In this document: one piece after another, positions 24,697 to 35,439 of the stretch | Position numbering within the stretch: the stretch's first letter is position 1 | Layout of the letters: every line of letters begins with the position of its first letter | Source of the DNA: Saccoglossus kowalevskii | Lineage: Eukaryota > Hemichordata > Enteropneusta > Harrimaniidae | DNA: 39,905 nt | Assembly: GCF_000003605.2 (NCBI RefSeq) | Contig: NW_003127385.1 | Span: 14,273-54,177 of the forward strand | Direction: 5' to 3' | Translations under genes and position numbers: made by a program | The notes under the pieces: generated by a model | What the model was told of the DNA's origin: nothing | The model's input: only the letters and a program-made list of their open reading frames with translations | Database searches by the model: none

Positions 24697-25288
24697 TAGT
24701 AAATTAAGAGGGTACAACACCCTAGAAGTAATTCCGAACCTGGTAAACGGTACACGAATACAGCTTCACAAATGTGATTCATCGTGCAGTGCGCCACACA
24801 GCGACGTAATTGGACATGAAAATGACGATCTAGTGTTAGGCACCCTCTGTGTCCGTATTATCTTTCCTATATCACATTTATCCAACAGCACATTACCACG
24901 TGTATATTTATCAGATAACACATGGGCTCATTGTCCAGTTGAAATATTATTAAAAAAATTATATATGTTCCCAGCACCTTTATCAACAAACTTACAAACC
25001 CATTACATATATCACCTTACAATTACAATATAGTGTCACTTGTGCTTCTGAAATGTCAGTGTATTTGGAAATAGTGTTGGTCAAACTTGGCAGAAATAGT
25101 GAAACAAGTATTTGGGCTGTACAAAATAATTCTGTTGTGACGTAACACTGGGCAGAACATTTTTCCGTTGCCTCTGTCAGTGTCGATTTACGTCCAGTAA
25201 TCATTAACGGTGTTACGTGTAATGTTCGTACAGTCTTTGTCTCAGTGTGTTATCAAATCAACCACTTTGAAAACGACGTCGTGGCACT

Positions 25289-25493
25289 CTACACGGATGT
25301 TGGCTGTGGCATCGCTGACGTGGAGTGGACGTTGACGGTGCTGATGGGAGGTCCGTGCTCGTCTGTAGTCATCCCGACCATTGACATGCTGGGTTTGAAA
25401 TAGTGACCCATCGCCAGCATCATAGCGTCTTCGTAATCTTCCTCGCATAGTATTTTATTGTTTCGGAGATAGAATTTGTCACCAACACAGAAC
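25289..25493 (-). CDS. LMO: LMO exon 4: end of LIM2 and C-terminal tail
   Basis: The acceptor is TTTGTTTTGTAG just above 25493. The first base completes an Arg codon split AG|G with exon 3. The exon encodes [20 protein letters not shown], finishing LIM2 with Cys146 and Asp149. A Met-, Ser- and Thr-rich tail follows, ending in PQPTSV, with a TAG stop at 25291-25289. The tail is longer than the very short one of vertebrate LMO1/3. The final Thr-Ser-Val fits the class I PDZ-ligand pattern (S/T-x-hydrophobic), but that may be chance in a nuclear protein. Confidence 0.93.
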
Positions 25494-28400
25494 CTACAAA
25501 ACAAATCGCAATACCTGAGTAGAGCTAATAAACTAATTTCCTTCAGGAAAACTGAATTGCTTCTAGGCACCGGTGTTGTTGTTGTTGTTGTTGTGTGTGT
25601 TTGTGTGTGTCAAGTTTGTGTAGCTTAGGTTTAGTAGGAGGAAGGTATTGTTCAATTTTTATTAATATTGGTATAATTGATTATATTAATAAATTAATTA
25701 ATTTACATGGATCTAACAAAGTACCGTTTCATGAACACTGAATTTTAACATAAATTAAACACGTCATAATGGCGATAATCGGCAACTTCGTAGGATTGTG
25801 TGTGGTTTAATAGAAAATATCAGTGAGCTAATATCTCCTCCAACAAGTTGTAAACAAACTGTGTTTGAGAAATCGAACGTTTGATTATAAAGCATCTTAC
25901 GGTACAATCATAATGTATGGAAACTACGACCGGTGGGATTCAGTGATGACAATAAACAAAACTACAAGACGTTTTGAACTGAAACAGCAGTATAGATAAC
26001 ATCTATATATTATTTTGTTAGGCTTATTTCGAAGCAGGCAATATAATTGTATTTGTTCCATGAAATGTATTTAAATTAAAAGTACGTGCCAGAAATTCGC
26101 AACGCATGCGCAGCGATTACTAGTTGACTATAACTAAGTTTCATCATGATGCTCAATTGAAAAATGCAATTTCGACCGTACTTAAGATAGGATTGCCCTT
26201 TATTACGCAACGTATCGGTATTAGAAACCCGTATTCATGAATTGTGTGGACGCAATCTGGCCAAAAAAGTGATAGAATATGTTGCTTAAATATATGAAAT
26301 ATATATGCCAATTGCTTACCTGTGGTTGCACTGTTGACATGCAAAACATTCAAGGTGGTATACATTGTCCCTTGCCCTCATTACCATTTCAAATGCAGGG
26401 ATTACTTTGGCACACGCAGCACAGTAACCGGTTGTACCGAATAACCTGTAACATATTTTGAAAGACGTGTGAGGAACATTGCATAAAATGTGAAATGTCT
26501 TTAATTTGTCGAAACTATGTATGACACTGACTTCCGGTCACAATTACAAATATATATCACCCATGAAACAGCAGCTGACAATGTTCATAACAATGATTGA
26601 AATTCGGCAAATTATGGGTTCATTTTGGCCAGAAGTCTCTCAAATTCTCAAGATCAACGATGCAATTTGTGGGGGAGCTGCTGGGTTGAGTGGACGACCA
26701 TCCCTCCCTTCTCCGACGGGATATCAATAAAAGAACAATATCCCCTCATCGAGGTTTATCTATCAGTCAGTTATCTGCTTATAGTTGGAATAATCGAAAT
26801 ATGCGAAACAATAAACAGGAGAAGCATTTTCGCTTTCAAACAAAATTCTAATTAATAATGACGATGATATGACGATAATGGGTGACAGTAGGTAATCGTG
26901 GATGTTATTTGTAATTCCGTTATATGGCTATTTATAACCCTGTAACCTAACAGTCAATCCAATCAGAAAGTAGCTTGTCTGTTGACTGGTTTCTTCAACA
27001 AATCAAAATAAATCTTATATAAATTCTTCGACTCAACTGTCAGAACTAGCTATGATGTTTGGATGTAGAAACGATATATCATTGTACCAATGACAAGATC
27101 AAAATAGGTTAGTCTATTAAACCTCATCTGTTGTACAAGTCAAGTAAACGCACTGTCAAGATGCAAAAGAAGGGTTCAGTGTCTGCGAGTTTGACATTTT
27201 AGTTTTGTTTGTTGAATAAAAGTGTTCAAGGGAGATTATAAAAGCACTGAGAATAATAACGTTAGACTAAAATATGGTGTTTATTTATTTATATTGCATA
27301 TCATAATGAGTATAACATAATGACTTTAAAATGACACGTTCGGGCATTCTTTCATGATTTACGACAGGCCGAAAACTCAATACCATGACAGCCAGATTAT
27401 AACTTCGATAAGGCAGTTAGGTTTTTCGCACTCTCGTAATCTGCGTTAGTATTAAAATTAATCTGTTAACAGTTTGTCTCGTTTTGTTAAAACGATGGAC
27501 GTGCACGACTTAGACGGCACCATGTCACCAGCCCCATCTAAATCTATAACTCACCACACAATCCGACAATTTAAATTCACGGGTTTCGTTAATTATAAAT
27601 CGCCTAGGCGATGTCATCAGTATCGTCAGACTAAACTTAAAATTCTCCTCGTCGGTACCCGATCATCGGGAATCATGAATGCTCACTCGGATATGTCGGT
27701 TGACTAAACCCATTTTCCCCAAAGGATGAAAGACATGCTTGCTAATTCTATTTTCTCGCATCCCCCGAGACTGCCCTCTATCGCTGGGGTAATGAATTGT
27801 GTACATAGTGTTACATTATTTAGTTATTTTAGCGACTGCCCCTATTATTGACGATCGTCTGTTTGATCAATTATGATGGCGGATTTTACAGGCCCATGAA
27901 CAAATGGTGCGAACGAAATAGAATTTATTCTGGCTGAGAGCGACGGTTTGGAGAGGTTGAATGTCCTGTGGGAGCAATGATAATCATGGTGATGGATGGA
28001 GTGATAGATACCGAAAGAGTTTATTTCTCAAATGTTTGCTTCTTTTCCGTCCCATACTGATCTACGACGCCCAAATATTCCAGGTTTCGTACGCATGATA
28101 CACACCACCAGGAGTTAAAACGGTGGGAAAAAAATTCGACCTCACCCGGTATGTATATACAGAAAATATGGAATTACGTCATGACAAGCTGCGACTTTTT
28201 TGAACAGTAGTATTTTTTTATCGTGAATCATGATGAAAAACCTCACTGCTTCGAATAGTGTGTTCGGTTTATATATTTCAACATTTCAAGTAATTTCATA
28301 GATACTTTTGTACAGCACTGTTAAACTCAAAATATATAACCGTTTATTAAAGTTTTAGTCTTGTGATGGTGACGGCTAACACAGTGACTGCAGACTGACT

Positions 28401-31400
28401 GAGCTATTTTCTGAACGTAAAATACAAAAAGTTTCGTCCTGTACATTTTTTCTCCTTATATCACAAAAACGTCTATTAAAAACCAAACAGATCACGCGCA
28501 AAATCATATACCGTCGTTCCCAAAGGACGACATCAACAAACACGATTAGCCTTCAAGCGTATTCATCATAGATGCGATTGGCGGTTTTCCGCTGTCCCCG
28601 TTTCGCTGTCTGTACTCGCACGCCTCGGTGCGCTCTTTGTTCCGCCGAAACCATAGATGCACACCAAGTTTAAACTTTTGAATTCTGGTTGTCGGTTTCG
28701 ATCCATTGACTAGCGATGATGTGCAAAATAAACAGCACTTCCGATGTATGACGACAGGAAGACCACTGTCAATAATTCACGCCATCATGTCTTCCGGATG
28801 ACGGATTGCAGTCGACAGTTGGTGCTACAAATATTGATGTAATATGTGTTGATAGCCAAATGTACACGGACCGCTACTCAAGAATATACTCTATATGACG
28901 CTGCAAATATGCACCTCACTGATTGTTTCAGCGGGCCGTGATGAGTCTTTTCTGATTCCATCATGATCTTAATTCGAGCAAAATGTTTGAACCAAAAAAC
29001 ATTCGATAGTGCAGTGATAACGAATTCTGAGGTCATTTCGGAATTCGGCAAGACTCAAACTTAAACATAGTACTGTTTCACTCAGAAATAAATAAAACGA
29101 TACTTGTTATAATTTGAATATGTGTTATGTAGGTTTCTCTGCCTGCTCAATATTCGGTGCGTATTTGTCGTTAACTCATTTTACAGTAATAACTATCTTT
29201 CAGGTACAGTTTGACTAAAACTTACTTGAGTTGGGTTTTGACTGCTACTCATTTGTGCTATGAAAATTTTTAACTCGCTAACTTCAGGGGACATTGTAAT
29301 ATGAACACTAAAAATGTTTTTAAGTGTATTTTTATTTATTTATTTATTTATTTGAATAATTGCATGTGTTTAGCCAAATCAAACATCTGAATATGAGTAT
29401 TTCTGTTTCTTATATTTTTCTACGTATACGAAAACAACTATTTTTTGTATATTGTATGAGCCTTTGAATCTAGTATCTGACATGTCATCGATACAGGAAG
29501 CTGGTAATGCCAATTATCAAACAGTTGAGTTCATTTCATTGAACCCGGAATAGGTTTGATTTTAAATAGCTCCCACAAACCCCGGTTCTCATACTTTTTT
29601 TTTATATAGTCCTCACTTGGGGTTGCCCCCACAGTCGGCCAGGGTATTTGATATCTTGTATAGAAACATAATGAACGTAATGATCATTAAACATGTAATT
29701 TATGCATCATATCAGAATAATTAATGTTGCTTGACTGTTCACAACGATCATTCTACATTTTGCCCGACCGAACGTATTACTTAAACTAGTCAACAAACTT
29801 CCAAAATGACGTCGGCATTAGCGCCAAATATATTAAAACGTGACTTTAAAAAGGAAGAAAGAGCATAACTTAAAAAAACGTATCGTATTAATATTTTAAA
29901 ATTAATCAGTGGATCATTAAACGCTTCAATATTTCTAATGATGTCGCGTAGCCTATATTAATAGTCATATACGAACGATGGGACACTAAGCGGAACGTTG
30001 TGAGATTAAAGATAAATGGATTAAAACTAGATGTCATGGAATGTATTCTAGGCTGATCAGTAATCTACATTTTCTCCCGGGACACAGATTGTTCTCCCCC
30101 GTGAAGGCAGCTTCCAAGAGCAAATTAGGAGTGACATTCGTGAATTTTATATCTGTTTAATTTGTTGGAGTATACTTGAGTCTCGGATTCCCTCCTTCTC
30201 ACCTGAGGTAATCTCTTTTACACAGCATAAGATTTGCTTTGATGTAGAGCGTCGATCCTACTTCGCCTAATCTGCAATCACAGCAAGCACACTTCAGACA
30301 GTCTTCGTGCCAATACTGTTCTAATGCCTTCAACAAATAACGGTCTTTAATTTTCTTTTTGCAGCCCGCACAGTTTCGTTTCTCTAGCGGAGCGTCTAAC
30401 ACTTCAACTTTATCTGTGGGATTTTAAAAAGAAAAAGTTAGTTTGGCTTCCGTCAGGCACCATACCTTCTTTGTGACACGCAGCTGAAATGAAAACAAGT
30501 CAATTGTATTAATCACAAATATAATAACGTAACATGTCATTGTAACTGACTGAAAGCAGCTACAATAGAAGTCAGTGATCAAAAAATTTATTTGCATTTT
30601 TTGATAATTGTTTGTAGTTCAATTGTGATTGACGCGTACACTGTTTTGTTAATGTTAATATTACTATTACGTTATTGCGTTTCCTTCCTTCCTTCCTTCC
30701 TTCCTTCCTTCCTTCCTTCCTTCCTTCCTTCCTTCCTTCCTTCCTTCCTTCCTTCATTCATTCATTCATTCTTTCATTCATTCGAGTCATCGACTCATTC
30801 ATTTAACTATTTAGTATAGTTTTGTATGACAAATTATACACTGAATGCACTGTCTCTTCTAACGTTATTTTATATGCACCTTTCTGTCAAGTTTAAGTGC
30901 AAGCGATCCAGCTTCTCTAGAGCTTCTAGATCAACTGAGGGCGCACTAATATTATAGTAAATACAAAATAAGCAATCACGGGAGGCGTTGGTGATCGAGT
31001 GTCGGGCATTTGTTTTTAATGAACCAGTCGTGGATATTCCCTGGCATCTAGCAGCAACCTTGATATGTCCATTAAAGTTATCACAGGTATTTTCCGGTAA
31101 ATCTCTGTTCACTCTTAGTTCGCCCATACTTATTGAATGGTGCACACCCTTTCTGTATATGATCAGTTGTCGAGCGTGGAATGTATTAGAACAACTTTTG
31201 TATATTTCCGCCTTGACTGGACTCCCCATTACATTATAAAACACACACACCAATGTCACCCAAGATGTATTTTAGACCGCTGGGTCTGTGGTAACCATCA
31301 TTTGCCGTAAAGTGGATGTTGCTGACGGCATTGCCGTTGAATCGTTGATATATCATGATATAACGCCTATCTACTATTAAAGTGATTCCCGCAATTTTAG

Positions 31401-34400
31401 ACGCTCGGTGCCAACTTAATTTAAGCATATGCCTCTAAAGTTAATAGCATGAGATTACGCCATATTCTCCACCAATGTGAAATAAATTCCCTTCTCCCGA
31501 ACATTCGGCAGTATAGGTCTAACGAAAAGACTGTTTAGAAGACCTTTCTAAATTTCTTCTTATTTATGTTTAACTGTTTTAATGCCGTTATTTTATTACT
31601 GTATTAATTACCACATATACACTAAATTGCAATCTAGGTGTAATTCAGACGACCCCAAGGACAATGTCTCGATTCATCCAGATTGGAATCGTCCACAGAA
31701 GATGACTATCGACCTACTTTCGCAGTGGCGGAGGAGTCCCTCTGGCCAGGCAGCGGAGAAAGTCATAGACAGCCGTAATGAAACCTACATTGATGTCTCC
31801 GCGCACCTGATTCTCTCGTGTTTTAATTGATCTATTGTAGTTCTTGTTTTAATTAAAATATTAATTAGAAGGCGGGAACAGGGAATTGCTGAAACAGTTT
31901 AATTAATTTTACTGCCTTGAAACTGAGTGTTTTGAAGCACGGATGTCGCAAATCGTAGCTGTGTTCATATATCATTTTGGGTGGGCGTTCTACTCGGGGT
32001 TTTCGCTGGTAAAAAAAACAGAAGGCCATTTAATTAAATAGTGGGACCGGGTGACGTAAACTAATGAATAAATGTACCAATGCGGAAGAATGAAATTACG
32101 ACACTTTCATAATTTTCCACATGACCTGTGGGCGCCAACAACTTTGAAATATTAATAACACCACCGGGTTATTTGCTCGTGGTGTATTAAACTATCGAAA
32201 TATGACTGGGTCGTTAAACATATTCACACACGTTGTACAGAGGATGGACGGCAATGACCCCCGACTTCATAAATTTGGAGTTTATTTCCAAAATATTTCA
32301 GTATAATATTTACGTTACATTTTACACTGTTTTTAATTACATACTCATATATTTAAAAAAAGTTTGACCACGATGCCGTGACGTTAGAATTGCGTCTCAA
32401 GGGTTATATGGACAAATTAGACCCGTATTTGTTTGACCCAAGCTCAGGCGTCTCCCGCTGACGTTTTAGATACTGCAAACATGCAGTAGACTAAGGACGG
32501 CGGTGTGCTCGGGTGGGTGTACATTTGGGAAACAAAGCTATGCACAGAACATTACATGTAAAAAATTCCTGCAGCTGGATTTAAATATATATAATCCGTA
32601 TAATCGCTTGATAGAGAAAAGTAAAATATTTATAGCAACATTATCCTGGAAAATTAATAGATCAAAAACTAAGTGAAAGAAAAAATATTAATTTGCACAG
32701 TTTTTCTACCATTTCTACCATAACTAACCGCTTAACAAGCACAACAGAACGGTTACAGTGAAACGTTGTGTCACAATGGCGTTGACATTACGTTTACGCT
32801 AGCTACTCAACTTCTTCAGGTGAATCAATATCGACACAGTGAAAAATGTATGCCACTTTCATGATTTCAATTTCTTGAACCACGGTTGATGTGTAGTTGA
32901 GAGCCTCCAAAAAAACAACGTCAAACTGTGGAATTATTATCATTCAATCAATTACCCCAACTTGCAGAATATCATTTCAATCATGCCAATAGCATAATTT
33001 CAGAGGGTTAACTAACGATTTATTCAAAGAGTAGGTATGTAAACAGAGTAGTAGGTGAAAAGGCGCAGACTGTCTGAACATAGCATAAACCAGTATATGA
33101 TATGATGAATGTCACTATATCCCGGACAAAAGTGGTATTAGGACAATCCTAGATGGTAACATATTTCGACTCTGCAAATTGGGAATTCAAAGACTATTGT
33201 ACTAATTAATGTTACGTCATTATGTACACTGGCTCGTACTAGGAAGTCGTCGGAAAATGAAACGTGGATCACGTATCATGAACAGCTGGTCAATAAGAAT
33301 ACATCTCTTGATTTTGGCACATGTATAATTTGAAAGATTGTCGGTTTTATCGTGGGTTATATATTTGAATATTTGTATGCGTTATTGTGCCTCTTATTCT
33401 TCCGTTACATGCTACTGCCTAAATACCCAATAAAGGGTTAGGGTCGTCTTACGTCAGAAAATACGCACGAAACATATGAACATATGACATTACATAATAG
33501 ATGTAAGGCATTGATTTCTGAAATACTGAGAACGACTATGGATGAAGGTAATCCAGTCAAATTTGTAATTACTACTGAAGGCCCAGCCAAAATTTATTCT
33601 AAAGATCCATCTCGGCGTACTTCATTCATGGCAAAAAAAACAAACAAAAAAAACAAAAAAAACACTGAATGGCAGTTCCGGCTATGTTACTTAAATGTGG
33701 TTGACTATTTTGACCCTGAAGAAAAAATATCGCTTCGTTTTGTCCGAGAGGAATGTTTCGCGGCATTCGATCACTGACATATTGAAAACAACGACACTTA
33801 TAGACACTTTTATCGCTAACGCATGATACTCTTTTGTTTTCAAGCTTCGTCAGGGAACGACAGAGCAAAACAAAACTGTGAGTGGAAACCCTCGGGTGTT
33901 TTTACCGCCTACCCTGTCAGCTCATATTTCTTCTATACAATCTGTATTGTGCTAGTGTTACACTAATTTTTGTGTACGCAGTATTCGCAGTGCATACAAC
34001 TAGGATATATTGCTGTGGTCTCTTTCTTCCGCAAGATGTGTTGGTGTGCGCGGTACGAGTGCATCATTTGCCCTGTCGACGTCCAAGTGCAATAGTAGTG
34101 CGAAATCCGCACATTCTGTTAATATTTCGGTAACAAAACAGTCAAATTATCTCGAATATCATGCCACGCACAATGTATCCACGCATTGGAGCAACATTGT
34201 GCTAGTATTGCATACCACCGGCTCAGACTGTCGTGGCAATAGTCAGCATGGAAACCAGGAGAAACAATTACCCGGACTGAGTTATGCCGAGATTCGATTA
34301 ACGATGAAAATAATTTACATTTTTTTCACACGGTATTAAAATAAAATAGTTCCCCCTAGGCACTATTTATTTTGCTGTTTCGCCGTAAAATAAAAGTATT

Positions 34401-35247
34401 TAATCACGTCGATCGGATGGCCAGCACAAGTACCAGCTTGTTGCCTTGAACATATTGATTTTTGAAAATAGAAGTAAGCGGGTGTATTATATATACATAT
34501 TTACACACTCCAGAATTTTACACAAGGCATGTGCTAATCAATCAACAAAATAACCGTTTTCAACAATTCAACAAATATTTTAATGTTTCGGGTTGAAATT
34601 AATAAAACAAGATTTACACTGGGGTTTGTTAAATAGTGCGCATGACAGTGCTTACCCTTATATTATGCTCATAGCTATTAAAACTAAAATAGAATCGTTA
34701 GTTGTGTGACAGGCATTTCGCTGAGAGTAGTTTTTCAGATGTGTCACTGATGAATGTATACACCGTTCCTCCCTTGTAGAGAGACTATGATATAAGTGAG
34801 GATATTGTCTCACACGAGTTGCGTAGATTTTTTTAATGGATTCGTTGTGAGAATCAAAAAGTTTCAGAAAATTACCAAGTGATATGATCATGGTAGTGTT
34901 TACGGGCGTACTCACGGTGGTTGACTGGGAGGTGAACAAAGGTCACGCAGGCACAACTCATCCGATGGCATTGTTGTTATTAACTAGCGTTTGTATATTT
35001 GCAGAAAGCAAATTTAGCGATACCGTGATAAGCTGAACACTGTGTGCTGTTTATACGTGGCTAGCTCGTATACCAGTGTATCAATCAGATGAAATATAAT
35101 ATGCATCCATAGACACCCGTACCGATCAGAGAAGTCGACAATGCGTAGTAAACACGCGAACGGAAAGGAAAAAAAAATGCCATAGAAAAACTTACTGCTT
35201 GTTAAAGAGGTGTCCGATTCAATGATTATAGACGACATGTTGTTCAT
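25289..35247 (-). CDS. LMO: LIM-only protein, LMO1/2/3 (Beadex/dLMO) family; whole gene span
   Basis: Four exons (35247-35196, 30413-30203, 26445-26320, 25493-25289) join to 594 nt, encoding 197 residues. LIM1 uses Cys32, Cys35, His53, Cys56, Cys59, Cys62, Cys82 and Asp85. LIM2 uses Cys96, Cys99, His118, Cys121, Cys124, Cys127, Cys146 and Asp149. All sixteen zinc ligands are present. Phrases such as [30 protein letters not shown] and [10 protein letters not shown] are diagnostic of LMO1/LMO3 and Drosophila Beadex rather than LMO4. LMO proteins do not bind DNA; they bind LDB/Chip and bHLH or GATA partners in the nucleus and can compete with LIM-homeodomain proteins. A tail of about 45 residues follows LIM2. 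Introns are 4782, 3757 and 826 nt. Family assignment is near certain; LMO1 versus LMO3 naming does not apply outside vertebrates. Confidence 0.93.
25573..25610. repeat. (GTT)n/(GT)n microsatellite in LMO intron 3
   Basis: A GTT run passes into a GT run. In the transcript it reads as CA and AAC repeats about 80-120 nt upstream of the exon 4 acceptor. CA-rich intronic repeats can bind hnRNP L-type splicing factors, but no effect can be inferred here. Confidence 0.7.
26320..26445 (-). CDS. LMO: LMO exon 3: core of LIM2
   Basis: The acceptor ATGTTACAG precedes 26445 and the donor GTAAG follows 26320. The 126-nt exon is phase 2 at both ends. Spliced to exon 2 it reads [19 protein letters not shown], then [20 protein letters not shown] and CNHR. 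It supplies Cys96, Cys99, His118, Cys121, Cys124 and Cys127 of LIM2. The match to Beadex and LMO1/3 is close to residue-by-residue. It is too short to appear as a stand-alone open frame and was found by searching between the flanking exons. Confidence 0.95.
26446..30202 (-). other. LMO intron 2
   Basis: A 3757-nt intron with donor AG|GTGAG at 30202 and acceptor ACAG at 26446. It has no internal coding sequence I can support; the open frame at 27474-27707 plus shows no family resemblance. It contains relatively GC-rich blocks at about 27480-27780 and 28560-28660 that stand out from the AT-rich background, and a (TTTA)n run at about 29330-29353. Confidence 0.8.
29330..29353. repeat. (TTTA)n microsatellite in LMO intron 2
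   Basis: About six consecutive TTTA units on the plus strand. No function is inferred. Confidence 0.7.
30203..30413 (-). CDS. LMO: LMO exon 2: linker and LIM1
   Basis: The acceptor is CCCACAG at 30420-30414, preceded by CTAAC and a T-rich tract, a good branch-point and pyrimidine arrangement. The donor AG|GTGAG lies at 30203/30202. The exon starts with two bases (AT) of a split codon, then reads [17 protein letters not shown] and continues through [35 protein letters not shown] and [18 protein letters not shown]. All eight LIM1 zinc ligands are in this one exon. There is no in-frame ATG before LIM1, because Val at 30402-30400 is encoded by GTG, so translation must begin in an upstream exon. 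Confidence 0.96.
30466..30483 (-). CDS. LMO: Candidate 18-nt LMO microexon
   Basis: On the minus strand a strong acceptor (TTGTTTTCATTTCAG) ends at 30484. Eighteen bases later comes a donor AAG|GTATGG at 30466/30465. The next acceptor (exon 2) is only 52 nt downstream, with its own CTAAC and T-tract. Eighteen nucleotides preserve frame: inclusion would replace Asn18 by Thr-Ala-Cys-His-Lys-Glu-Asp, a net gain of six residues (203 in all) just before LIM1. No stop arises. This is a prediction from splice signals and phase; a chance coincidence of weak sites cannot be excluded. Confidence 0.4.
30484..35195 (-). other. LMO intron 1
   Basis: The intron runs from the GTAAGT donor at 35195 to the microexon acceptor at 30484, or to 30414 if the microexon is skipped. 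I see no coding sequence in it; the open frames at 30870-31259 minus and 33484-33777 plus lack any recognisable family. It holds the GGAA/CCTT microsatellite at 30681-30783. Confidence 0.6.
30681..30783. repeat. (TTCC)18 plus TTCA microsatellite (GGAA in the LMO transcript)
   Basis: Eighteen perfect TTCC units (30681-30752) are followed by TTCA-type units to about 30783. The minus strand, which is the LMO sense strand, reads (GGAA)n about 200 nt upstream of the candidate microexon. The Lys-Glu-Gly-Arg repeat frame it creates is an artefact. Confidence 0.95.
35196..35247 (-). CDS. LMO: LMO exon 1 (coding start), predicted
   Basis: ATG at 35247-35245 opens [17 protein letters not shown] plus one base, ending at a consensus donor A|GTAAGTTTTT (35196/35195). 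The single leftover base joins exon 2's AT to give Asn (AAT), or joins the 18-nt microexon to give Thr, so the phase fits both. A second in-frame ATG at 35238-35236 has A at -3 and may be the better start. The frame stays open upstream to at least 35394 but has no earlier in-frame ATG. A 6-codon upstream reading frame begins at 35342. Short acidic/Ser-rich N-termini before LIM1 are usual in the family. Support is splice signal and phase only. Confidence 0.62.
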
Positions 35248-35439
35248 GTAGTGTTGTTGTATGAGGATACAGTCTGACGCGAGCTGTCGATGGCGCAACC
35301 AGCAAGTCGGGGCCACGTCAGTCACTGAAGCAGTGTGTACATCGGTCTGTGTCAGCACTGAAACATACACTCGTGTATCCGGGCTCCTACACAATACGTC
35401 ACGCCGTAGCTAGCAAGTTGTAGAAGGGGGGGGGGGGGG
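35248..35439 (-). promoter_or_regulatory. Putative 5' UTR/promoter-proximal region of LMO
   Basis: This stretch upstream of the predicted start is more GC-rich than its surroundings. It carries two CRE-like half sites on the minus strand: TGACGTGG (complement of 35313-35320) and TGACGTA (complement of 35395-35401). A run of 14 G on the plus strand (35426-35439) bounds it. I see no TATA box at a convincing distance, and the transcription start cannot be fixed. Confidence 0.3.

Noticed and set aside
27474-27707. 77-codon plus-strand frame in LMO intron 2
   Set aside because: Unrecognised, antisense to the gene, and more likely part of a GC-richer non-coding block.
30414-30465. Retention of the 52-nt sequence between the microexon and exon 2
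   Set aside because: In the LMO frame it contains a TAA stop in the T/A-rich tract, so it cannot be coding in the main product.
30572-30757. Minus-strand frame with repeated Lys-Glu-Gly-Arg
   Set aside because: It is the translation of the GGAA microsatellite. Its plus-strand mirror (repeated Phe-Leu-Pro-Ser) is the same artefact.
30870-31259. 129-codon minus-strand frame in LMO intron 1
   Set aside because: No domain or family resemblance, and no splice sites that would join it in phase to LMO exons. Its length is within what chance allows in 40 kb.
33484-33777. 97-codon plus-strand frame inside LMO intron 1
   Set aside because: It contains A-rich low-complexity sequence encoding a Lys/Asn run, shows no recognisable domain and lies antisense in an intron.
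35014-35394. 126-codon minus-strand frame as a stand-alone gene
   Set aside because: Only the short segment 35247-35196 is used as LMO exon 1. The rest is 5' leader and intron read-through past a consensus donor, and the frame has no ATG before 35247.
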